A stretch of 64,000 nucleotides of DNA from Talpa occidentalis (taxonomy: Eukaryota > Chordata > Mammalia > Eulipotyphla > Talpidae): the NCBI RefSeq assembly GCF_014898055.3, contig NW_023601104.1:80521106-80585105 (forward strand), written 5' to 3'. The notes under the pieces are model-generated. The model was not told where the DNA came from. It did no database searches and worked only from the letters and a program-made list of their open reading frames with translations. The position numbers and the translations under genes are program-made. Positions 23,600 through 33,766 of this stretch are shown piece after piece; position 1 is the first letter of the stretch, and each line of letters opens with the position of its first letter.

Positions 23600-23722
23600 T
23601 TCAAGCGCCCTGTTTTACTAAGAAGGAAAACAGAGTGGTCTTAACTCTAAGATGCATAGTAATGTCTGGAGTGGCAGAGCAGGGACCAAAACCCCAGTTG
23701 GTTGACTCTTCAGGGCAGAACT
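23600..23722 (-). repeat. MIR SINE relic, antisense
   Basis: The plus strand shows 'tttactaagaaggaaaacaga', then 'gcagagcagggaccaaaacc' and 'ccagttggttgactc', the order expected for antisense MIR ending at the 'gaacccagg' region. Confidence 0.6.
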
Positions 23723-23739
23723 GTCCAAGCAGTGCATTT

Positions 23740-23885
23740 AAATGCAACACAGCTCTTATTCCATCAACAAAGCCAACACGTATTTAACACATACCAGCTA
23801 CGTGTCTGTGTAGGTACTGGGCTAGGTGCTGGGGAAAGGCAAGCTTTTTACCTGCATGAAGTAAGATTTAGAGATGGAAGAACCC
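23740..23885 (-). repeat. L2 LINE 3'-end relic, antisense
   Basis: 'ccatcaacaaagccaacacg', 'tatttaacacataccagc' and 'gtactgggctaggtgctggg' match the antisense L2 3' end. It is short and diverged. Confidence 0.6.
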
Positions 23886-25184
23886 CAAAGTCAACTGTGA
23901 AATAAGTGAGAAAATTACCTGTTGTGATAAATACTTCACTAAGGTATAGGTGAACACAAGACTATTGGTGACAATTATATAACAGCAACTCTTTGGGATC
24001 ACCTGCATCCTCACCACTAACAGAAAATACGTTGGATGAATGGAAACCGCTGGAAGTGATTCGTTGTCATGTATTATCCAGTGTCACAATGGAGGGATCT
24101 GCCTGGTGAGGTCTGAGATTCTCACAATGCAGTGTACACACCAAAGTCTAACTTAGTAGGTGTCTCAGAATTCTTTGAAACCCTAGATATGATGACTTAA
24201 CCACCTTGTTCATTCATTCATTTGTTCATTCATTCATTCAATTCCTTCGGCTTGCAAATATTTATTAGACATTTCTAGATTACTATTGACAATCTCTGCA
24301 CAACAAAAAATATATTTCCAGGACCCATCTGATGTACTTATATCCCACACAAAATTTGTTAGCAGCAGTGTTGAGACATTTTATTCAACAAGTTTGATTT
24401 TTAAAGTCATAGAGCTCATTCTTATTCTTTCTAACTGCTTGTTTTAGTGTTTCATTGCCTTTATATGTAAGACTTTTTTAAAAAATATATGTATTATAAG
24501 ACTCCAATATGAGGCTCATCTTTAGTTTTAAGTCTGCTTTAAGCAGACAGTGGACTGACTTGTCAGCTGAAGCATTGTCTTCAAAGTCTTGATCATACAT
24601 AAATCACTTACAACATGGTCACTTGTTGCTGGTTTTTCCAAAGTCTCTATATATTTTCTCAGAAATAGTCTGGACCCCGAAATCTGCCATGAACTGACCA
24701 TGGGTGGATATTGTATTTCCTCCCACTATCCACCATGAACACCGTAGGCAGGGAGGGAGGAAACAACTCAGTGTTTATCCTGCTGTTCTTAGCATTTTCT
24801 TTGTTCTCGTGATACATTGGGCTATCTGCATATCAGATTTCATAGAAAAATAGAAATAGCCCTAGGGAACTGTTTTTGTAATTTCATATTAAACTCATTT
24901 CCTTGAAAATCTGGCTTGAGAGACATTTTCTTTAGACTTTTCCTCCAATTTGGCATGTTTCTTTTTCTTTTTCACATGTAGCCTAGGAGGAATCTTTCAC
25001 AAATGGAATATAATTTTGTTTTTGTGTAAGAAGACACAGCCTCAGTGGATGGACTCTGGTGCGTGTCTCTCCATTGTCTTTGAGAATTTCATGCCATGGT
25101 TTCTGGTCATTGAAATATTGTTCTGTGCTAAATATTCCACTGGATAATTTGACTTGTATTTCTCAATAAATACTCCCACTTACT
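23886..25184. other. Noncoding sequence with a CATT repeat
   Basis: No gene. It contains the CATT repeat at 24210-24241 with L2-like 'gcaaatatttattagac' right after it. The remainder is AT-rich and unrecognised. Confidence 0.4.
24210..24241 (+). repeat. (CATT)n tetranucleotide repeat
   Basis: CATTCATTCATTTGTTCATT and two more CATTCA units, directly followed by 'tgcaaatatttattagac'. That is the position where antisense L2 copies often carry expanded TTCA units. Confidence 0.8.
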
Positions 25185-25312
25185 CTTGGGCCAGATAATG
25201 CCATTATCCCCATTTGGCCAATGTGGAAACTGAGGCTGAGAAAGCTCAGGTCACACAGTATAGTGGTGAACAGGACTCAAATTTGGGGACTGATAATTTT
25301 AAAATCTGATGT
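25185..25312 (-). repeat. MIR SINE relic, antisense
   Basis: A clear antisense MIR: 'gccattatccccatttggcc', 'atgtggaaactgaggctgag', 'aaagctcaggtcacacagta' and 'aggactcaaatttgggg'. These match the usual 'cattatccccattttacagatgaggaaactgaggc' order. Confidence 0.85.
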
Positions 25313-26689
25313 GATGGACACTAGTAATATATAATGCCCACTTCGTTTCTTCACTATAGGTGCCCCTTTTCTTCTTTTAAACTGTGACAATGTCCTTAAA
25401 ATAAGAAGGGGCTTGATTTATATATCATTTCAGTCCAGTATTTTTCAGGTGTGTTCTCTGGAACACTAGCCAGCAAGATGCTAGCAAAGGACAAACGAAA
25501 AAGGAGTCTCGCATTAATTAATTTGGTCAAAACTGCGCGTGATATGCCCTTCTAGGACATTCTGAATTCAACATTTGCATCTCAAAAGGTCTGAGGTGCC
25601 CTTGAGCAAAAAAGGTATTTTTTTCTTTAAAATTGATGTTTTACTTTATTTAATTTCCCCAATTTCCGTATGACCACAGTACTTTTTTTTTCCCTCCTAA
25701 TACCTTTAAAATCACAATTTGGAAAGGTCTCCAATTACAAGACTAGTAAAGAACCAGGAACGTTTCACCATACAATTTAATTTTAAAAAGAGAGGCAAGA
25801 AAACAATGTTCTCAGTCCCAGAAGGATAAAGATGGCCGCCTCCTGCTTCACCTGGTTCCACTTTAGAACTGTTTTTATTTTTGACCCAGATTCCTCGAAG
25901 ACAAGAAATGTGAGTCTCCTGCTCTTTATCTCCTCCCTCAAGATCTTTATTTTTTGACCAGAGTCAAAATAGGTGCTTGACCTTCTGTGCCCTTCTCTGC
26001 CCACCGCCCTACCCGAGCTCCATGAGGGGAGGGATTGTGCTCACACCTTTGTGGTCTTATTGGTGGCCGGGTAACTAGGCAGACAAGACAGATACGCTCT
26101 GCATTCCAAAAAACAGAACAAGCGCATGCCAGGTATGGACGTGTTTTCGAGTTGACTCCAGCCAAGTGAATAACCCCCTCTTTGGGTGACAGTGAGAAAT
26201 GTGAGAAGCTGCAGTAACTCATTTATATCACTAGGGTTCCATTTGGAAAATGATACCTCCTGTTGTCTGATTTAATTAGTAATTGTGTTTTCAGTTCCAA
26301 TTGAAAGCCTCAGAAGAAAGGATTGTAATAAACTGTGGTATTTGGTATTATTATTGTTATCTAATTATATTGACTTTTGCAACTATTTTAGATAAAGATT
26401 TTTTAAGAAGGGACTTGTCAATGTTTGTGAATTGGGTTTTCTCTTGTTCTTTTCCCCACCTCCTGTGTATTTTAAAGTCCAGTATTAAGCATGAGCTCTC
26501 TTTTCATAGATGTGTAAATTGATGCACATCATTCTGTTGTTATTGTTGTTTGTTTTTTTAACACATGATGGGAGGTTATAGGGCAAATTCATTCTGAATA
26601 GGGAGGTTGAGCCACAAGTCTCTTCTGCAATGTCACTCACGCATTAGCAAAGGCAGTGTGGTCAAGGGCACAGTGGCCCAAAAGGAAAT
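25313..26689. other. Noncoding sequence, nothing recognised
   Basis: No gene and no repeat that I can name. The stretch is AT-rich with several oligo-T runs. Confidence 0.4.
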
Positions 26690-26873
26690 TGGAAGATGTG
26701 GGTTCTGGTTTGACTTTGCCATTTGCTTGCTGGATGGTTTTGGACAGTTCATCCAAGCTTGCATTCATCCATGCATTCATGCATCCATCTGTCCATCCAG
26801 CCATCCGTGCATCCATCCATCCGTGTCTCCATCTGCCCTCCATGCACCCATCCATCTATGCATTTTTCCATTC
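26690..26873 (+). repeat. (CATC)n array beside a MIR fragment
   Basis: 26690-26755 resembles MIR ('gtgggttctggtttgactttg', 'atttgcttgctgg'). From 26762 an imperfect CATC/CATT tetranucleotide array follows with units such as CATCCATCCATCC. Open frames reported over it encode histidine-, proline- and isoleucine-rich low-complexity peptides, which are artefacts of the array. Confidence 0.8.
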
Positions 26874-27185
26874 ATCAAGCATTTTGTGGAGTATAAAACA
26901 GGTGGTCAGTACTAGGCTAGATGCTAGGACTTCAAAGATGAATAAGACATTGTCCTTGTTCTTTAGGAAATTCCTGTCTAGAGTTAGATGCAGACATATA
27001 AACCAATAAGCTCAGAAAAATGTCATGGGTGCTTTGTTGGAAGTGTGTCCAGGTAGAATGGGAAGCGGGAGGAGGAAGGAGCAAGCCATCTGCAGAAAAA
27101 CTTCATTGCAGAAGGGACTTGAGGGGATCATTGAGGGATTTTGAAATGATAAGGAGCTTGGATTCTGTGCTTCTCTGCCAGTTCC
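26874..27185 (-). repeat. L2 LINE 3'-end relic, antisense
   Basis: 'ctaggctagatgctaggac', 'aagatgaataagacattgtcc', 'gtctagagttagatgcag', 'ttgcagaagggacttgagg' follow antisense L2 in order. The CATC array just before it sits where the L2 tail repeat would be and probably grew from it. Confidence 0.65.
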
Positions 27186-27269
27186 TGATGAGAGGAGCTG
27201 CTGAGTTTTAAACAGTGAATAGCACAATTGGTTTTGTGTTTTAGAAAGATACTTGTGTTGAGTGAATGT

Positions 27270-27330
27270 ACTTAATTTCTGTGAGCCTCACTTTTCTCAT
27301 CTGTAACATGGACACAAATAATTACTCTCT
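27270..27330 (+). repeat. MIR SINE fragment
   Basis: 'gtgagcctcacttttctcatctgtaacatgg' (in two parts) is the diagnostic MIR 'tgagcctcagtttcctcatctgtaaaatgg' segment in plus orientation. Confidence 0.75.
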
Positions 27331-27446
27331 TGCCTCATGGCTTTGTTTGCGTTTCATTTCTCTTTTTTCAAGTGTGAAAGAAATAACCAACGTGCACTCA
27401 CTGCTTTTTCAGCACTATAATGCTCATAACTATGTGAGGGTCATTA

Positions 27447-27530
27447 TTGCCTTTTTTTTTTTTTTTTTTTGCATTTTAAGGGTATGGATGGTCACAGACA
27501 CTAAATATCTGACTCCAGGCCCCACAGCTA
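27447..27530 (-). repeat. Poly-T run and possible MIR piece
   Basis: A run of about 20 T residues at 27451-27470 is followed by 'aatatctgactccaggcccc' and 'acagctaatgctgttaagagg', which weakly resembles antisense MIR. The poly-T could be the tail of a lost minus-strand insertion. Confidence 0.4.
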
Positions 27531-28914
27531 ATGCTGTTAAGAGGCTGGCAAGTCTTTCATCTGCCCCTCACATCTTATCAGAAACATCTCAGCACCTGGT
27601 GACCTTAGTGAAGAGTGTTGATGTATTGGAAAGACTCGAGATCAGCACCCAACGAATGTGTTGTTATTTACAACTGTTTAATCTTTGTCTTGAATAATAT
27701 GGTCTTTTATCATTCAATAGAACCAAATTTATGGAGTAGAAGATGTGACTTTAATTCTTCTGTACTAACTAGGTATTACAAACAACGCATGTTTCCATGG
27801 GCATATTCATAAATCTTCCTTCCACTGTTAACAGGAAATCAATGGTGACTCTGACTCCATCCTTTTGGGGAGTTCCTTTGAAGATCCACATTGTGAATAG
27901 GTAAAAGCAAAATTGAAGAGGCTATAATGAGATGGATTAGAGCAGGGAAAAGACCTAGAATGGGGAGGCCTGTCAAGAAGAGTTGCTGAGGAACTGAACA
28001 GATAAAGGCAAGGAGGCTGGTTTGGCAAACTCAACCAGCTCTGCTTGTTGAAAAAGACAGTCTGAAAATATTCTAGAAGTTTATGTGCAGGCAGTTGCAG
28101 TCCAGAGACAAGTTAACTGCTCTTCTTTGGTGAAAAGTTGACTCACTGTATTTTCTCTGTGCTATGTTACTGTGGGATGAAAAAAAAAAAGGCCTCTTTC
28201 TCTGCTAATAACCATGAATGAGTGTCTTTAAGCATTGCTGCAGGAAGATTCAGAGGTTCTAGAATAATTAAAATAAAATGCTTTCCATGTCTTGACCTGT
28301 GTTCATTGTGCCAAAATATAGTCCTGAAATTTGCCAGGGTTACATGTTTTGTGGCTTGGGAGGAACATTTTGATCTGCCTACAGTTGCTCATAAAAAATA
28401 AATACTGCTGTGAGCTTATACGGGCTGAAGATCTTTTGGAGTAGACTTCTGGCTGAAATTTCACCTTAACTTAAAAAAAAAAAAAAAAAAGGGAAGAAAG
28501 ACAAACTATGCCTCACTTAAAACACTGAACATGTCATGCCAGAGTAAATCAGTGGCGTCATCAAGAGAAAATACTCCATTGAGATAAAACAGCTGTCCTT
28601 TGAATTCACTGCTTTTGGACAGTTTGTTTGCTGTTTGTAGGTTATGCTTTAATGGGAAGGAATGTTAAGGGAAGGAGAAAGGATTTCATTACTAAATGAA
28701 AGAGCATTGTATCTTTCTACCCCCCAATTGAAACCACCCAACTGAAGCAGCTGTTTTAAGAAGAGCAAGTTCTGGGAGGTGGGTGGGAGTACATCCCCCG
28801 ATGATCCCGCTGCCCAGCATATGGAAAGCAAGGAGAAAATACAGGATGTGCAGGGTCGCGTGTGGAATTGACATCATGGCAAAAGTATGAAGTTCAGGGG
28901 TGTCACTGCCTAGC
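27531..28914. other. Noncoding sequence, nothing recognised
   Basis: No gene. Oligo-A runs occur at about 28180 and 28472-28490 without an identifiable retroposed body upstream. Confidence 0.4.
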
Positions 28915-29335
28915 TCGTTGGTTCTCAATCTAGGATTATGCATCAGAATCACCTGGGGAGGGCATCCCTGGTGGCACAAGGGGTTAAGATGCAACACTAT
29001 GAAGCTATCAGCAGCAATCTGAAACACAAGTTCAATCACCTTCATGGCGCAGCAGACCTCTCCTGTCTCACTTGCTGCTCCCCTCCGCAGTGTATTTCAG
29101 TTCTGCACCCCACTCTGTCTCTGGTGAATCCTCTCACCCCCTGCCTAGACCCCAGTTCTTGTATGCATAAATAAATAATTTTTTTTTTTAAAAAAAAGAA
29201 TCACCTGGGAAACTGGAAAACTAGAATGCCTGGTTCCACATCCAGAAACTTCATTGGTTGGGCATGGAGCAGGCTTAGGGATTTTTATAAGCTCTCAGGA
29301 TTCCCGTGTAGAGCAAAGTTTATGAAGCACTGACC
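28915..29335 (+). mobile_element. MER5-type hAT relic split by a SINE
   Basis: Left part: 'ttggttctcaatctagg', 'tgcatcagaatcacctgg'. Right part after the SINE: 'agaatgcctggttccacatc', 'cattggttgggcatggag', 'gggatttttataagctctc', 'gaagcactgacctag'. Together they follow the MER5A consensus, a nonautonomous hAT-Charlie element. The SINE at 28958-29196 entered at the conserved 'agaatcacctggg' word, which it duplicated. Confidence 0.75.
28958..29196 (+). mobile_element. T+ tRNA-derived SINE inside MER5
   Basis: Plus-strand copy with duplication AGAATCACCTGGG at 28945-28957 and 29197-29209 (perfect). It lacks some body sequence around the box B region and around 'gtatttcag..ttctgc', so it carries two internal deletions. 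Its terminator region is replaced by a T run and A run. Confidence 0.92.
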
Positions 29336-30143
29336 TAGAAGGTGACTAGCTTCTCTCCTAGTGCTCTTTGCTGGTTGGAAACCTTGGTTCAATCTCTGGA
29401 GCAGGAGCCTTAGAAGCCAAATTCAGAGGCACTTGACTAAGTTTTGTTAGACTCCTCTCTTTAGGGGCTAAAATGTAAAATTCCAAGGGTTTCTTTGAAA
29501 GATGAATCCAGAGACTTTTCCCCCCATCACTGAGAGAACATAAATATTTTCCATCTGAATTTCATAGTAGGAAAAAAGAAAAAAAAATTCAGATTCAGAC
29601 AAAATTCCAAGTAATAGGAAATGTATTGAGGTGTAATTGATCAAGGCAAGTTGGGGGATTAAGTCAACTCTAATTTGCTGTTGTGAAAAGAGAAGAAAGA
29701 AATGGAGAAGAAAGAAAAATAACCCCATTCTTGATTATAGGTCAGATGGCTAGAACCACGTGTCCCTATTTAAACGTGAGCTTTCTTGTTCCCTTTGGTA
29801 TTTCCAGGGAATCTTGGAAAGCATGGTGCTGCATGAATAAGAATAAACATATCTTTTCATTAGTACTTTGCTGATGATGAGCTTTGATCTTCAAAAACTC
29901 ACTTTACTTTTATGAAGCTGATTTTTCTCAATCTCTGGAACAGATCCTCTACCCTCCACTCCAAAGTAAGACACAGCTTGATAAAGGATGTATCATTCCT
30001 TATAAGGAATTCCATCCCCATCCAATGTGTCAGCTTGAGGTGATTGACATTGGGGGTCTGCATCTCAACACCAACCACAAATAAAATCAGAATGGTTAGC
30101 CCTGACCATTCAGATGGATCCAAGAGATGGAAAGTAGGTGTGA
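29336..30143. other. Noncoding sequence, nothing recognised
   Basis: No gene and no repeat that I can name. Confidence 0.35.
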
Positions 30144-30320
30144 GCAGTGCTTCCCAAGTGGAATGTGCCCACAGATCTCTAGGAGCTGTTAAAATCAAGA
30201 TTCTGATTCAACAGGTCTGGGATAGGGAAGTAAGGGGAAAATGGCCCGCATTTCCCACAGTCTTTCCCAGTGGGTCATGCTGACTCCAGCAGTTCAAAAC
30301 ATCTGCTGGTGCTAATGCTT
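30144..30320 (+). mobile_element. MER5-like hAT relic
   Basis: 'gcagtgcttcccaagtgg', 'aggagctgttaaaatcaag', 'attctgattcaacaggtctgg' match the MER5A middle. The right end 'catgctgactccagcagttc' is diverged. Confidence 0.6.
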
Positions 30321-31082
30321 TTCTTGGGGCAGCTGAAGAGAACAAGACAATCACTTGAGGACACCCATGTCGTGTGACTGTCCCTGATGCTTGGCACAAA
30401 TGAAGCAAAAGCACAATAATATTTGGCTGTGAGTTCCTGTGGCTCCAACAACTTGGAGCAATCGATGCCTATTTATGTTCTCCACTGTCCTTTTGAGGTG
30501 CTAATTTTTATGTGCTTTCCAGTCTCTACTTGACCTTCAAGGGAGCCTGCATATAAAACTTTAATTTTTCTCCATTTTTATTAAATTCTGGCAGGTCAGC
30601 CTCTTAGCTTTCTCTGTTTGTAATTCAGTCTCTCTCTTGAGTCTGTTACCTTCCTAGATAGCTAGGTCTCTTTTTCGTGATGCCCACAATAGTGATTAGG
30701 AAAAAAATCTCTAAGGAAGTGACAGCATTGTCCAAAATCATCATCTGGTTGGTCTTATCCTCTTTGGGTTATCAGTGGAAATATTGGGGGTAAAATTCAG
30801 CCTGCTGCTACATCGTTGTAAATATGATCCTCTGACTGTATTGTTTGCACAACTGATAGATTTTTGTTTTGCCACTCTAAATCAGGGGCTGTGTTATGTT
30901 TTCCTGATCGTTTTGTAATGTTCTCACACATTATTTAAGGTTTGTAAAGTTTAAGAATAGATGTAGTTTTATGCGTTCTAATTTAAACATAGAGTTTGGA
31001 AAGGGAAGAGGGTTTTAAAAAAATATGGTTGTGACATGTTTATTATAAACATGTGAAAATGGAGCCCGTGATTATGCGGGTG

Positions 31083-31085
<3 letters not shown>
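30321..31085. other. Noncoding sequence, nothing recognised
   Basis: No gene. It is AT-rich and ends at the TA microsatellite. Confidence 0.35.

Positions 31086-31122
<37 letters not shown>
31086..31122. repeat. (TA)n microsatellite, about 18 units
   Basis: An uninterrupted run of TA dinucleotides. Pure TA runs of this length are self-complementary, can form cruciforms and are unstable in length, so the true allele length may differ from this assembly. Confidence 0.95.
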
Positions 31123-31126
<4 letters not shown>

Positions 31127-31359
31127 ACCTTGTCAACAAGAAAGCTTTTATGCTGTGTATTTAACATGAATTTTCTTTTTTAAAAGAAAAAATTAGAACT
31201 GATGATGTCTCTTGGAAGGCTTAAACATATTCTGGTTTAAAATAGTCCTGTGCAACTGGGCTTTTCTTGAAGTTTCCATGGCTTTCTCTTAGAACTGCAG
31301 ACCCTTTGAAATGGAACTGTTTTTTGCCAGCTGCCTTCAGTTACTCCTCATTTTCTAAG

Positions 31360-31549
31360 ACAGAGATTCTCAAATATGCACCTGCATCAGAATCACCTGG
31401 AAGATTTATTCATGCAGAAACTGGTGTCTCCACCACAAAAGTTTCTGATAATGCAGGTCTGGGGTGGGGCCTGAGAACTTGTATTTATCCCATGTTGCCT
31501 GGCGATGTTACTGCTGGTGGACCAGCTACTTGGCTTTAAAAACCACTGC
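31360..31549 (+). mobile_element. MER5A-type hAT relic
   Basis: A nearly complete copy of about 190 bp: 'agagattctcaaatatgcacc', 'tgcatcagaatcacctgg', 'ggtctggggtggggcctgag', 'gctggtggaccagctac', 'tttaaaaaccactg'. Both terminal inverted-repeat ends are still recognisable (left 'agattctcaaa', right 'tttaaaaaccactg'). Confidence 0.85.
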
Positions 31550-32007
31550 CATTGGGTCCTTTGCTAAGTGTTGTCTGGAAACAGCAGCATATGTATTATA
31601 CCTTGCTGATGTATCCCCTTCGATCTTACTGAAAATGTTGAATCTTAGGCTCCAGCTGATATTATTGAACCAGAATCTGCATTTCAAGAAGATCTCATGT
31701 GTTTTGGGTGCCCATTAACATTTGGAAATGGGCTTTAAGCTATTCCCACACCATAAATGTTCTGATGATACCAATGAGGTTTCCCTTTGCACATAGGCAA
31801 AGGGAAAAAAGAGGTCCTAAAGAAATTAGAACTCAGGTACTAACTAAATCCTTATAACAGCATCCACTCTAGCAAGCAGAGGTCAAACTGGCCATTGATG
31901 AGCTTGCTTGGATGAGTTCAATTTTATGCCACTCCAAAAAGTAATTTCTAATTAATTATTTAATTCTCGAGAAAATGACATGTGCATTTTGTTAAAACCA
32001 CTTACCT
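31550..32007. other. Noncoding sequence, nothing recognised
   Basis: No gene. 'gaaccagaatctgcatttcaagaag' in split form near 31670 has a faint MER5-like flavour but is too short to call. Confidence 0.35.
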
Positions 32008-32100
32008 TATAGATGTCCAATTATAAAGCTTCAACGTGAAACTCATAATGTTGTAAACCAATGTCACCTCAATAAAAATGTATTAATAAAAAATAAAAAT
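32008..32100 (+). mobile_element. Very short 5'-truncated L1 3' end
   Basis: About 93 bp ending 'tgtaaaccaatgtcacctc' then AATAAAAATGTATTAATAAAAA, the wording of a L1 3' end with its polyadenylation signal and A-rich tail. It is flanked by AAAACCACTTACCT at 31994-32007 and AAATCCACTTACCT at 32101-32114, a 14-bp duplication with one mismatch, so it is an independent insertion and not a leftover of a longer element. Confidence 0.7.
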
Positions 32101-32517
32101 AAATCCACTTACCTAAAATGAATCATAAAATTATAAATGTTGCATAAAAAAGCATGCTCAAAGGATCTGATTCATTCATTGCATGTTCTGCTCACAAGTT
32201 TTGTAAGAACCAAGAGACCAGAGTGACAGATAAGCCTCTAGAGCTGGGAGATTTGGTCAGGGTTAGGCTTCTGCTCTGCCTTCCTTGACAGCCACATGAT
32301 TATGTACTGAAACTGAGGTTCATAATTACATTCCCAAGGCATTGTCTAATCTGGGGGAAAGTAAACAACAATAAGAAAAGATTTTCTGGAATATCTAGAC
32401 CATTCAGTTCATCAGAACCAAAGGTGCCCTCTTCCTGGCTAAGTGCACAGTCCAACAGATTTTTTAATTCTTTCAGGTCGATTAAATGGCAAACATTTGG
32501 AATTCTTAGTTACTTTA

Positions 32518-32712
32518 ATTTTTTTTTATATAGAAGAACTGGGGTGTAGGCCAGAGGTACAGGGCATGAGAGGATTCACCAGAGACAGAGTGGGGAGCAG
32601 AATAGGCGGATCTACTGAAATACTCTGCTAAGGGGAGCAGAGGGGAGACAGGAGAGGTCTGCTGTGCCATATGGGTCTGCTCCCAGCGGGGGATTGAACT
32701 CAGGCAGAGGAG
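32518..32712 (-). mobile_element. T+ tRNA-derived SINE, head missing (minus)
   Basis: Minus-strand copy. The tail (TTTTTATATAGAAGAACTGG on the plus strand) and body ('agaggattcaccagagacag', 'gacaggaggtctgctgtgcc'-like) are present. The tRNA-like head is cut off after 'gggggattgaactcaggc', so it is 5'-truncated or deleted. No clear duplication is seen. Confidence 0.85.
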
Positions 32713-32985
32713 GTGTCTAATGTTGGCAAATATATTTTCTGCCCCAGTTGCCCAGTAATTATAAGGAAAACAATAAATAAAAAGAGGATGTGAGGAGAGG
32801 GCAATACTATGGAAAGAGAGTAAGAGCCTCTAGATACTGCAATTGTGCTGCTAAGAAGTATTTTATCTTTTTCTTAGTTGTGTGCCAGGGGTAGCAACAT
32901 CACAAAGAACCAGACATACCTCCTTGTGGTGTCTATTTAATCTGAAGATATGTGGGGTAGGAAATGTTAAAACAACCTAACTAGT

Positions 32986-33237
32986 GGGGCCTCCCCAGTG
33001 GTGCAGTGGTTGAGCGCTGGGTTGCGAAGCTGCCCGCAGCCTCTGCAGCGCCGGTTCAATCCCCGGCTGCTCCCCGGCCACCAGAGGAGGGTCCCACATG
33101 GCGCGCAGACCTCTCCTGCCGCTCGCTTCGGTCCTTCTCCCCGCTCTGGCTCTGGTGAATTCTCTCACCCTCCCGCGCTTCTGACTATACCCAATGCTTA
33201 TATAAAATAAATAAATAAATCTTTAAAAAAAAAAAAA
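32986..33237 (+). mobile_element. T+ SINE, GC-rich second subfamily
   Basis: Plus-strand copy of a distinct subfamily. The head reads 'gtgcagtggttgagcgctgg', then 'cgccggttcaatccccggc' (a good B box), a 'gctccccggccacc' segment absent from the other copies, and 'cttctgactatacccaatgc' in place of the 'ggcctgtaccccagttc' region. The duplication is perfect over 16 bp, AAACAACCTAACTAGT at 32970-32985 and 33238-33253. CpG content is high, which together with the perfect duplication suggests a recent insertion. Confidence 0.95.
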
Positions 33238-33492
33238 AAACAACCTAACTAGTAATATTAACATGTTTGTATGTACACAATGCTATTGTTGATGAACAAA
33301 TAAGTAATGTGTACAAATTTCTAAGATACAGCATGAGACACAGAGATTTGGTTTTTGTAGCTGGCAGCTAGGATTGCATCCCCAGGACACTTGTATTACT
33401 TTTATTCTATATACATTAGTGGGAAATGTTAAGACATGTGTCTTAAGATATCAGGTTATCCTTTTTTTTTAAAAAAAAAAAAAATACCTTTT

Positions 33493-33766
33493 GGGCCTCC
33501 CTGGTGGCACAGCAGTTGAGTGCTGGGTTGTGAAGCTGCTCGCAGTCTCTGCAGCACCGGTTTGATCCCCGGCTGCTCCCCGGCCACCGGAGGAGGGTCC
33601 CGTATGGTGCGCAGACCTCTCCTGCCGCCCGCTGCTCCCCTCAGCAGTGTACTTCGGTCCTTCTGCCTGCTCTGCTCCCCGCTCTGGCTCTGGTGAATTC
33701 TCTCACCCTCCCGCGCTTCTGACTGTACCCAGTGCATGTATAAATAAATAAAAATAAATGTTTAAA
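33493..33766 (+). mobile_element. T+ SINE, second subfamily, at the end of L1
   Basis: Second copy of the GC-rich subfamily, full length, keeping the 'cccgctgctcccctcagcag' segment that the copy at 32986 has lost. The duplication AAAATACCTTTT (33481-33492) against AAAATACCTTTAT (33767-33779) shows that it inserted at the 3' end of the antisense L1 that follows. The tail has TGTTT where TCTTT is expected, so the terminator is lost. Confidence 0.93.

Noticed and set aside
26607..27009. Open frames over the CATC array
   Set aside because: The peptides are low-complexity translations of a tetranucleotide repeat.
28472..28490. Processed pseudogene ending at the A-run
   Set aside because: No open or broken coding sequence is recognisable upstream and no target duplication was found.
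33456..33737. Open frames overlapping SINE copies (also at 8798, 32977, 44852 and 49968)
   Set aside because: They are translations of the SINE body, recurring with similar peptides at each copy, and not genes.
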